A DNA stretch of 64,000 bases from Pedobacter aquatilis (GTDB lineage: Bacteria > Bacteroidota > Bacteroidia > Sphingobacteriales > Sphingobacteriaceae). Numbering within the stretch: the first letter of the stretch is position 1; each line of letters opens with the position of its first letter. Below, one piece after another: positions 51,450 to 59,235 of this stretch. The notes under the pieces are model-generated. The model was given only the letters and a program-made list of their open reading frames with translations, was not told the DNA's origin and made no database searches. The position numbers and the translations under genes are program-made. The stretch covers positions 248,001 through 312,000 of the forward strand of contig NZ_JAUFPW010000035.1 in NCBI RefSeq assembly GCF_030409415.1, read 5' to 3'.

Positions 51450-54400
51450 ATGAAAGCACTGCCAATGGCGGTTTTACTTTTATTTGCAACAAGTTTTGCT
51501 TTTGGTCAGAAAACAAAACCGATTGAACCACCAAAGCCAATTTTTAAGGGGAAAGATGGTAAATTGGCTTACACACCAGACGAAAATGGAAACCGCATTC
51601 CTGATTTTTCTTTTGCAGGATATATGGCTGGTGAAAAGGCAATTCCTGATGCAGCTGTTAAAGTTGTTGTTCCTGTTTTAAAAGGAGATGCTACGTTAAG
51701 CATTCAATCTGCAATCAACTATGTTTCAAAACTACCGATTGGTAAAGATGGTTTACGTGGCGCTGTTTTACTAGAAAAAGGCAATTATGAAGTAGCAGGA
51801 ACTTTGAAAATTTCAGCTTCAGGCGTTATACTGCGTGGTAGCGGAATGGGGGAAAATGGTACTAAAATTTTTGCTACAGGTTTAGATAGAATTGGCGTAA
51901 TCAGAATTTTAGGCAAAAATAATAAAATTGAAGAAAAACCAATTGCCATTAGCGATAATTACGTTCCGGTTAATTCTGTTAAATTAACTTTATCAAATGC
52001 CTCAGGTTTTAAAATTGGCGACAAAATCATGATTCACCGTCCATCAACTAAAGAATGGATTGAAATCTTTAAAACAACTGAGTTTGGCGGTGGCGAAAGT
52101 GCTTTAGGCTGGAAACCGGGTACAAGAGATATTCATTTCGATAGAAAAATTACAGCGATTAACGGTACAACGATTACTTTCGATGTGCCAATAACAACTG
52201 CTTTAGATGCTAAATTTGGTGGCGGAACGGTTTCAAAATACCAATGGGATGGAAGAATTTCTCAATCTGGTGTAGAAAATTTAAAACTCGAATCTGATTA
52301 TCACAAGGAAAATATTAAAGATGAATACCATCGTTGGACGGCTATCAGTTTAGAAAACGTGGAGGATGCTTGGGTTCGTCAGGTGGTTTTCGAGCATTTT
52401 GCAGGGTCTGCGGTTAATGTTTTAGAAACTGCTAAACGCATTACTGTTGAAGATTGTAAATCATTAGCACCAATTTCTGAAATCGGAGGCGAACGTCGCA
52501 ATACCTTTTACACTACTGGTCAGCAAATACTTTTCCAAAGATTGTATGCTGAATATGGCTACCACGATTTCGCGATAGGTTTTTGTGCGCCAGGACCAAA
52601 CGTGTTCGTTCAATGCCAATCTTATTTGCCTTTCAGTTTCAGCGGCACAATTGATAGTTGGGCTTCAGGGGTTTTGTTTGATATTGTGAATGTTGATGGA
52701 CAAGCATTAAGTTATTTAAACCGCGGTCAGGATGGCCAAGGTGCAGGCTGGAGTGCAGCAAATAGCGTTTTTTGGCAATGTAGTGCAGCAAGGGTTGATA
52801 ATCCGCAACCGCCAACTGCCCAAAATTGGGCTTTCGGAACCTGGGCACAATTCTCAGGCAATGGCTATTGGGATATGTCAAACGAGCAAATTCAACCACG
52901 CAGTCTATATTATGCGCAATTAAAAGATAGATTGGGCAACGAAGTTGATGCCAGAGCCTTTGTTTTGCCAGTTGAAACCGAAGCCTCAAGCAGTCCGCCT
53001 GTAGATGTTGCTCAAAAACTAACTAAACTGGCTTATAAACCAGCTTTAACCGTTTCTGAATACATTGATGCAGCTGCAGAAAGGAATAAAATTCCTCTGG
53101 AAAAAAATCAAGCTAAAAATATAGATAAGATAGGTTTAGATAAAGTAATACAGCCTAATACACCAGATGCAATGGTTATTAAAAACGGTTGGCTAGTTCG
53201 TGGCAGCGAAATTGTTTTAGGCAACCGACAGGATGTACCTTGGTGGAACGGCAGTGCTCGCCCGCATGGATTAAAAAACACCAAATTTCACATCACTCGT
53301 TTTGTTCCTGGTCGTGAAGGAAATGGTTTAACTGATGATTTGGATGAAATTACGGATTCGATGCAAAGGCGTTCATTAAAAGTTATCGACCATAATTATG
53401 GCCTTTGGTATGATAGAAGACGAGACGACCATGAGCGCATCCGTCGTATGGATGGAGAAGTTTGGGCGCCTTTTTACGAATTGCCTTTCGCTCGTAGCGG
53501 AAAGGAAACCGCTTGGGATGGCTTAAGTAAATATGACATCACGAAATATAACCTTTGGTATTGGGATAGGTTAAAAACTTTCGCCAATCTTGCCGACCAA
53601 AAGAGCTTGGTGTTAATTCACGAAAATTATTTTCAGCATAATATTATCGAAGCAGGCGCACATTATGCCGATTTCCCGTGGCGTACAGCAAACAACATCA
53701 ACAGCACAGGTTTCCCGGAGCCCGTTCCGTACGCTGGAGATAAGCGAATTTTCATGGCCGAGCAGTTTTACGATATTTCTAATGAACATCGCAAAGCGAT
53801 ACACCGAGCTTACATTAGAAAATGTCTGGAGAATTTTAATGGAAACACTGGTGTTATTCAATTAATTGGTGCTGAATTTACTGGTCCGCTGCATTTTGTT
53901 CAATTCTGGATTGATACGATTGAAGAGTGGGAAAAGGAAACGGGCAAGCATCCGATTATTGGTTTAAGTGTTACTAAAGATGTGCAGGATGCGATTTTAG
54001 CAGATGCAAAAAGAGCTAAAGTAGTTGATATCATTGACATCAGATATTGGCATTATCAGGCAGATGGAACGGCCTATGCACCACAAGGTGGACAAAATTT
54101 AGCGCCACGCCAACACGCTCGTTTGCTAAAACCGAAGAAAACATCATTTGAGGAAGTTTATCACGCTGTTTCTGAATATAAAACTAAATTTCCAGAGAAA
54201 GCAGTTATGTATTCTGGTGATAACTTTGACAGTTTCGGATGGGCAGTTTTAATGGCTGGTGGCTCACTATCAAATGTTCAAAATATTAATAAAGCTACGC
54301 TTGATGCGATCTCAACGATGAAACCTTTTCTTCCGGCAGGAAAAAATACTAAGGAATATGGTTTGGAAAATGCAGGCAAATCTTACATTTTATACAATTC

Positions 54401-54575
54401 TTCATCAGAGGCAGCGACTTTGGATTTAACTAAAATCAGCGGAAAATTCAGTGTTAAAGTGTTAGACACGAAGAATGGAACGGTGCTGAAAGAAGAAAAA
54501 ATAAATGGAAATGCTGTTGCAAAATTTAGCAAAGTTGGCAAAGGCGACGAGGTCATCATCATAAATAAAATATAA
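51450..54575 (+). CDS. Secreted two-part protein: pectate-lyase-like beta helix plus DUF6298
   Basis: 1,041 residues from the ATG at 51450 (MKALPMAVLLLFATSFAFGQ, signal peptide). The frame is open upstream through repeat copy 6, but that part is repeat sequence. Residues about 75-440 look like a right-handed beta helix (LSIQSAINYVSKLP, AVLLEKGNYEVAGTLKISAS, ISLENVEDAWVRQVVFEHFA, FAIGFCAPGPNVFVQCQSYL). Residues about 540-960 resemble DUF6298 with a barrel-like core (HNYGLWYDRRRDDHERIRRM, LVLIHENYFQHNIIEAGAHY, IDIRYWHYQADGTAYAPQ). A small beta domain ends it. Enzyme activity is unknown; the joining of a lyase-like and a hydrolase-like half in a pectin PUL suggests a two-step attack on one linkage. 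Confidence 0.75.
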   Translation: MKALPMAVLLLFATSFAFGQKTKPIEPPKPIFKGKDGKLAYTPDENGNRIPDFSFAGYMAGEKAIPDAAVKVVVPVLKGDATLSIQSAINYVSKLPIGKDGLRGAVLLEKGNYEVAGTLKISASGVILRGSGMGENGTKIFATGLDRIGVIRILGKNNKIEEKPIAISDNYVPVNSVKLTLSNASGFKIGDKIMIHRPSTKEWIEIFKTTEFGGGESALGWKPGTRDIHFDRKITAINGTTITFDVPITTALDAKFGGGTVSKYQWDGRISQSGVENLKLESDYHKENIKDEYHRWTAISLENVEDAWVRQVVFEHFAGSAVNVLETAKRITVEDCKSLAPISEIGGERRNTFYTTGQQILFQRLYAEYGYHDFAIGFCAPGPNVFVQCQSYLPFSFSGTIDSWASGVLFDIVNVDGQALSYLNRGQDGQGAGWSAANSVFWQCSAARVDNPQPPTAQNWAFGTWAQFSGNGYWDMSNEQIQPRSLYYAQLKDRLGNEVDARAFVLPVETEASSSPPVDVAQKLTKLAYKPALTVSEYIDAAAERNKIPLEKNQAKNIDKIGLDKVIQPNTPDAMVIKNGWLVRGSEIVLGNRQDVPWWNGSARPHGLKNTKFHITRFVPGREGNGLTDDLDEITDSMQRRSLKVIDHNYGLWYDRRRDDHERIRRMDGEVWAPFYELPFARSGKETAWDGLSKYDITKYNLWYWDRLKTFANLADQKSLVLIHENYFQHNIIEAGAHYADFPWRTANNINSTGFPEPVPYAGDKRIFMAEQFYDISNEHRKAIHRAYIRKCLENFNGNTGVIQLIGAEFTGPLHFVQFWIDTIEEWEKETGKHPIIGLSVTKDVQDAILADAKRAKVVDIIDIRYWHYQADGTAYAPQGGQNLAPRQHARLLKPKKTSFEEVYHAVSEYKTKFPEKAVMYSGDNFDSFGWAVLMAGGSLSNVQNINKATLDAISTMKPFLPAGKNTKEYGLENAGKSYILYNSSSEAATLDLTKISGKFSVKVLDTKNGTVLKEEKINGNAVAKFSKVGKGDEVIIINKI

Positions 54576-54578
54576 AGA

Positions 54579-55979
54579 ATGAATTTAAAATTGAAAATAT
54601 TTTTACTCGCTGTGATTTCTGCAATTGCTTTTGGTTGTAAGGAAAAACCTCATTTTGGTGATAAAAGTCTTTTAATATCAGAGAATGGTAGATATTTTAC
54701 CACAGGCGATGGAAAACCATTTTTCTGGTTGGGCGATACAGGCTGGCTCTTGTTCAGTAAATTAAATCGCGAGGAAACGAACACTTATCTGGAAGATAGA
54801 AAACAGAAAGGTTTCAATGTTATTCAAGTAATGGTTTTGCATGATGTAGCGACAAAAAATATTTATGGCGATTCTGCTTTGGTGGGTAAAAATGTTTCTA
54901 AAACATTGGTAACTGATGAAAACAATCATAAAGATTCTACGGCTTATGATTATTGGGACCACATCGATTATGTAGTAGATAAAGCAGCAGAAAAAGGCTT
55001 GTACATGGCCTTGGTTCCGGTGTGGGGTACGAATGTAAAAGAGAAAAAAGTGAACGAAGCGCAAGCAAAAGTTTATGCCAAGTTTTTAGCAGATAGATAT
55101 AAAAAAAAATGGAATATCATTTGGTTAAATGGCGGGGATATTAAAGGCAGTGATGGTTTAAATGTATGGAATGCGATTGGTGAAACGCTGAGGGCAAACG
55201 ACCCAAATCATTTAATAACTTTCCATCCAAGAGGAAGAACGGCAGGTTCACAGTGGTTTCAAAATGCGAAGTGGAGCGATTTTAATATGTCTCAATCGGG
55301 CCACCGTCGCTATAACCAGGATACATCTGCCAAGGAAAAATTGCATTATGGAGAGGATAACTGGAAATACATTGAATCGGATTATAAACTTAAGCCTACG
55401 AAGCCAACTATTGATGGAGAACCATCTTACGAGGGTATTCCGCAAGGCTTACACGATACCACACAACCACGATGGAATGATGCTGATGTGCGAAGATATG
55501 GTTATTGGTCGGTTTTTGCTGGTGCTTTCGGTTACACCTACGGACACAATTCCGTAATGCAGATGTACAAGAAAACTGATTTAAAACCAGCTTATGGTCC
55601 GAAAGAACAATGGATTGAAGCCATAAATTCTCCGGGCGCACAGCAAATGAAATATTTGAAAGACCTGATGTTATCGCGTTCTTATTTCGACCGTGTACCT
55701 GACCAAACATTGGTTGCAAGTCAAAATGGAGAAAAATACGATAGGGTTTTAGCAACCAGAGGTGAAGATTTTGCCATGTTTTATACCTACACAGGCAGAA
55801 CTTTTAGTGTTCAGTTAGGTAAAACCGATGGCGATGAAGTTTCTGCATCATGGTACGACCCAAGAACAGGAAAAACAACTGTTATTGGAAAGTTTGAAAA
55901 TAAAGGGATTAAGGCGTTTAATCCGCCAGGCGAACCTGCAAATGGTAATGACTGGGTATTAATTTTGGATAAACTGTAG
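54579..55979 (+). CDS. GH140-like glycosidase (apiosidase family, DUF4038-type)
   Basis: 466 residues, lipoprotein-type signal (AVISAIAFGC, C20). Barrel signatures: ISENGRYFTTGDGKPFFWLG, DTGWLLFSKLNREETNTYLE, RKQKGFNVIQVMVLHD, IIWLNGGDIKGSD with D187, and TIDGEPSYEGIP with E281 as likely catalytic pair. The C-terminal beta domain is the collagen-binding-like type (DFAMFYTYTGRTFSVQLG, SASWYDPRTGKT). The founding member of GH140 is an apiosidase acting on rhamnogalacturonan II, which is the main clue to this PUL's substrate. It starts 3 bases after the DUF6298 gene. Confidence 0.82.
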   Translation: MNLKLKIFLLAVISAIAFGCKEKPHFGDKSLLISENGRYFTTGDGKPFFWLGDTGWLLFSKLNREETNTYLEDRKQKGFNVIQVMVLHDVATKNIYGDSALVGKNVSKTLVTDENNHKDSTAYDYWDHIDYVVDKAAEKGLYMALVPVWGTNVKEKKVNEAQAKVYAKFLADRYKKKWNIIWLNGGDIKGSDGLNVWNAIGETLRANDPNHLITFHPRGRTAGSQWFQNAKWSDFNMSQSGHRRYNQDTSAKEKLHYGEDNWKYIESDYKLKPTKPTIDGEPSYEGIPQGLHDTTQPRWNDADVRRYGYWSVFAGAFGYTYGHNSVMQMYKKTDLKPAYGPKEQWIEAINSPGAQQMKYLKDLMLSRSYFDRVPDQTLVASQNGEKYDRVLATRGEDFAMFYTYTGRTFSVQLGKTDGDEVSASWYDPRTGKTTVIGKFENKGIKAFNPPGEPANGNDWVLILDKL

Positions 55980-56009
55980 AATAAGGATTGTCGTCATTGC
56001 CACATAGCA

Positions 56010-56087
56010 CGTCATTGCGAGGTACGAAGCAATCTCATTTAAAAGTTAGATTGCTTCAGCTCGCATAAGCCCAGCTTCGCAATGACG
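56010..56087. repeat. Dispersed inverted repeat, family A copy 7
   Basis: Left arm CGTCATTGCGAGGTACGAAG, right arm AGATTGCTTCAGCTCGCATA then AGCCCAGCTTCGCAATGACG. An extra half arm (CGTCATTGCCAC) lies just before it at 55992. Confidence 0.88.
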
Positions 56088-56127
56088 ATAGCTTTAGAAA
56101 TTAAGGCGATGTTAAGGTTAAAACGTT

Positions 56128-56205
56128 CGTCATTGCGAGGCACGAAGCAATCTCTTCGAAAAATTAGATTGCTTCAGCTCGCAGAAGCCCAGCTTCGCAA
56201 TGACG
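56128..56205. repeat. Dispersed inverted repeat, family A copy 8, overlapping a start codon
   Basis: Tandem neighbour of copy 7 with nearly identical arms. Its last bases CGCAATGACG contain the ATG (56200) of the next gene. Confidence 0.88.
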
Positions 56206-57165
56206 ACCGCTAAAAAAAGAAAAATTAAACAATTGTATATATCAAAAATCATATTAACCCTACGTTTAGCCATTATTGGCTTGGCTTTGTGCGGACTTAA
56301 CTCTTGCTCAAAACAAGCTTACATCTTTACATCATTCCACGAACCTGCAAACGAGGGATTGAGAATGCTGTATAGCGATGATGCATACCATTGGACAGAT
56401 TTGGACAAAACCTTACTGAAGCCTGAAATTGGTACACAGAAGGTAATGCGAGACCCATCGATTGTTCAAGGACCAGATGGTACATTTCATTTGGTTTGGA
56501 CGTGTAGCTGGAAAGGCGATAAAGGTTTCGGTTATGCATCATCCAAAGATTTAATTCACTGGAGTGAGCAAAAATTTCTTCCAGTGATGGCGAATGAGCC
56601 AAAAACCGTAAATGTTTGGGCACCAGAAATTTTCTATGATAATAAGAAAAAGGAATTTGTAATTATCTGGGCCTCAACCATTCCATTTCGATTTGAAAAA
56701 GGTATTGAGGAGGAAGAAAATAACCACAGGATGTACAGCATCACCACAAAAGATTTTAAGTCGTTCTCTGATACAAAGCTGTTTTTAGACCCAGGTTTTA
56801 GTGTGATTGATGCTGTAATTGTAAAAAGAGCAACCAAAGATTACGTGTTGGTTTTAAAGGATAATACCCGACCAAATCGGAATTTAAAAGTTGCTTTTGC
56901 TCAGGATGCTTTAGGTCCATACCAAAATGTTTCAGAAACTTTTAGTCCGAAATTAACAGAAGGACCAACGGTTGTAAAGGTTAAGAACGATTACCTGATT
57001 TATTTTGATGCCTACGGACAAAAAACATACTCTGCTTACAAAACTGCCGATTTTAAATCTTTTAAGGATGTAACCAAAGAGGTTTCTATCCCAGAAGGGC
57101 ATAAGCATGGAACGATAATAAAAGTGAAAAAGAAAGTGATTGAGGAGTTGAAAAGGAATAAATAA
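56200..57165 (+). CDS. GH43-like five-bladed beta-propeller glycosidase (lipoprotein)
   Basis: 321 residues. The basic start MTTAKKRKIKQ precedes a lipoprotein signal (LRLAIIGLALCGLNSC, C36). Propeller repeats are visible in YSDDAYHWTDLD, MRDPSIVQGPDGTFHLVW, YASSKDLIHWSEQKFLPV, NVWAPEIFYDNKKKEFVIIW and LTEGPTVVKVKNDYLIYFDA. Candidate catalytic residues are D85 (MRDPSI), E143 (APEI) and the Glu of LTEGPT. Probably removes arabinose or galactose side chains. The ATG lies in the end of a family A repeat; no other ATG occurs before the signal peptide. Confidence 0.8.
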   Translation: MTTAKKRKIKQLYISKIILTLRLAIIGLALCGLNSCSKQAYIFTSFHEPANEGLRMLYSDDAYHWTDLDKTLLKPEIGTQKVMRDPSIVQGPDGTFHLVWTCSWKGDKGFGYASSKDLIHWSEQKFLPVMANEPKTVNVWAPEIFYDNKKKEFVIIWASTIPFRFEKGIEEEENNHRMYSITTKDFKSFSDTKLFLDPGFSVIDAVIVKRATKDYVLVLKDNTRPNRNLKVAFAQDALGPYQNVSETFSPKLTEGPTVVKVKNDYLIYFDAYGQKTYSAYKTADFKSFKDVTKEVSIPEGHKHGTIIKVKKKVIEELKRNK

Positions 57166-57185
57166 ATAGTAATAACGATTTAGAC

Positions 57186-57274
57186 CGTCATTGCGAGGCA
57201 CGAAGCAATCTCATTTAAAGGATTAATGGAAATGAGATTGCTTCAGCTCACACAAACCCAGCCTCGCAATGACG
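57186..57274. repeat. Dispersed inverted repeat, family A copy 9
   Basis: Left arm CGTCATTGCGAGGCACGAAG, right arm GAGATTGCTTCAGCTCACAC then AAACCCAGCCTCGCAATGACG split by variation. It lies between the GH43-like gene and the next gene. Confidence 0.85.
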
Positions 57275-57287
57275 AAATGCATAATAA

Positions 57288-59111
57288 ATGAAACTATTAA
57301 AAATACTTTACCTAATCCTGCCGTTCGCTTTTGCGATGCAAAACGCACAAGCGCAAGATACCGTACGTTATACAGGTAAAACCCTGGTTAATGCCGATTA
57401 TCATCATGGGCAACTTACGCCAGTAATTGGTGTGCACAATATTCAAACTTTCAGGGCAAACAGAGAACATCCGGAATTGGCTGAAAACTTTGGCTGGACA
57501 TATAACCATGCCCCAATGCTGGCCTATTGGAACAATAAATTTTATGTAGAATATTTAAGCGATAAAGTTGGAGAAAGCATCCCGCCAGGACAAACCCTAT
57601 TGCAATCTTCAGCAGATGGTTATACCTGGACAAAGCCTGATGTGATTTTTCCGATTTATAGAATTGCTGATGGTACAACAAAGGAGGGCAGAACCGATGT
57701 GGCTAAAGATTTAGATGCGGTAATGCATCAACGCATGGGTTTTTATGTTTCTACCAAGAATGTGTTTCTGGTTTTAGGTTTTTATGCGATTAGTTTTGAT
57801 GCAAAAGACGACCCGAATGATGGTCATGGAATTGGCAGAGCCGTACGTGAAATTCAAGCCGATGGCAAATACGGACCGATTTATTTTATTCATTACAATC
57901 CTGGCTATTCTGAGCAAAATACAAAATATCCTTACTTTACAAAAAGCAAAAACAAAGCCTTCGTTGCCGCTTGCAAGGAGTTGCTGGCGAATAAGTTAAT
58001 GACGCAACAATGGAATGAAGAGGCCGATAGAAAAGACCCTTTAATCACCTTACAAAAGCAATATAAGGCCTTCAGTTACTACCATTTATCCGACGGAAGA
58101 GTGGTTGGATTGTGGAAAAATGCGTTAACAGCTATTAGTAAGGATAACGGTAAAAGCTGGCCTGAAAGTGCTTTTCGTGCGCCTGGATTCGTAAATAGTA
58201 ATGCTAAAATCTGGGGACAAAAAACGGCTGACGGAAATTACGCGACGGTTTATAATCCATCGGAATATAGATGGCCATTGGCGATTTCGACCAGTAAAAG
58301 TGGCTTAGACTACACAAATCTGTTATTGGTTCATGGTGAAATTACGCCAATGCGTTATGGTGGAAACTATAAATCTTACGGTCCGCAATATGTACGCGGA
58401 ATTATTGAGGGAAATGGAAAACCTGCGGATGGCAAGTTATGGGTAACCTACAGCATGAACAAGGAAGATATCTGGGTTTCTTCGGTTCCGCTGCCTGTAA
58501 ATGAAAAGGCTTTAAAGCATGCTGATGATAATTTTAATAACGCTAGAAGCTTAGAGCCTTGGAATATTTATAGTCCGTTGTGGGCACCTGTAAAAGTTGA
58601 AAATGGCGCTTTGGTTTTAAAAGATAAAGACCCATTCGATTATGCAAAGGCAGAAAGGATTTTTCCAGCTTCGAAAAAGATTATGACTTCATTTTCAGTA
58701 ACACCGAAGCAAAATGATTTTGGCTTATTGGAGATTGAATTACAAGATGCTAAAGGATTGGCCTCAGTTCGTTTAACTTTTGATACCGCTGGAAATCTAA
58801 GTGGTAAGAATGGTTCCCGTTATAAAAATTTTATGAAATATGAAGCTGGGAAAAGTTATGATATCAAATTAAAATTAGATGCGCATACCAGGTTTTATTC
58901 GCTCTTAGTTAATGGAAAAGAACTTTCATTAAGTTTAGCTTTTCAGCCTGTGGCTGATGTTTCCCGTATTGTTTTCCGTACTGGCGAGGTTCGTCGTTTT
59001 CCTAATGTAGATACACCCGCCGACCAGACTTACGATTTAAAAAATGCGGGAGAATCAGAGAAAAAAGAAGCGGTTTATTCAATTAAGTATTTAAAAACGG
59101 AGGAGTTTTAG
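57288..59111 (+). CDS. Secreted sialidase-like propeller protein with C-terminal lectin-like domain
   Basis: 607 residues, signal peptide to about 22 (FAMQNAQAQD). Propeller features: HAPMLAYWNNKFYVEYLSDK, LLQSSADGYTWTKPDVIFPI (an Asp-box-like turn), HLSDGRVVGLWKNALTAISK, DNGKSWPESAF (a second Asp-box), LLVHGEITPMRYGGNYKSYG. From about residue 400 a concanavalin-like sandwich follows (FNNARSLEPWNIYSPLWAPV, LLEIELQDAKGLASVRLTFD). Similar Bacteroides proteins are often named six-hairpin glycosidase, but the visible repeats read as a beta propeller. Activity unknown; a role in pectin side-chain removal is inferred from context. Confidence 0.65.
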   Translation: MKLLKILYLILPFAFAMQNAQAQDTVRYTGKTLVNADYHHGQLTPVIGVHNIQTFRANREHPELAENFGWTYNHAPMLAYWNNKFYVEYLSDKVGESIPPGQTLLQSSADGYTWTKPDVIFPIYRIADGTTKEGRTDVAKDLDAVMHQRMGFYVSTKNVFLVLGFYAISFDAKDDPNDGHGIGRAVREIQADGKYGPIYFIHYNPGYSEQNTKYPYFTKSKNKAFVAACKELLANKLMTQQWNEEADRKDPLITLQKQYKAFSYYHLSDGRVVGLWKNALTAISKDNGKSWPESAFRAPGFVNSNAKIWGQKTADGNYATVYNPSEYRWPLAISTSKSGLDYTNLLLVHGEITPMRYGGNYKSYGPQYVRGIIEGNGKPADGKLWVTYSMNKEDIWVSSVPLPVNEKALKHADDNFNNARSLEPWNIYSPLWAPVKVENGALVLKDKDPFDYAKAERIFPASKKIMTSFSVTPKQNDFGLLEIELQDAKGLASVRLTFDTAGNLSGKNGSRYKNFMKYEAGKSYDIKLKLDAHTRFYSLLVNGKELSLSLAFQPVADVSRIVFRTGEVRRFPNVDTPADQTYDLKNAGESEKKEAVYSIKYLKTEEF

Positions 59112-59135
59112 GATGGGAAATAAGTTTAAATATGC

Positions 59136-59220
59136 CGTCATTGCGAGGAGGCACAACGAAGCAATCTCATTCGATAAGTTAAATTGCTTCAGCTCGCACG
59201 AGTCCAGCTTCGCAATGACG
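59136..59220. repeat. Dispersed inverted repeat, family A copy 10
   Basis: Left arm CGTCATTGCGAGGAGGCACA then ACGAAGCAATCTC, right arm AAATTGCTTCAGCTCGCACG then AGTCCAGCTTCGCAATGACG. Confidence 0.82.
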
Positions 59221-59235
59221 ACCGCCTTAGAGTCA

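Noticed and set aside
59113..59235. Upstream extension of the acetylesterase
   Set aside because: It is repeat copy 10 read in frame; the hydrophobic signal core would be about 60 residues from such a start.
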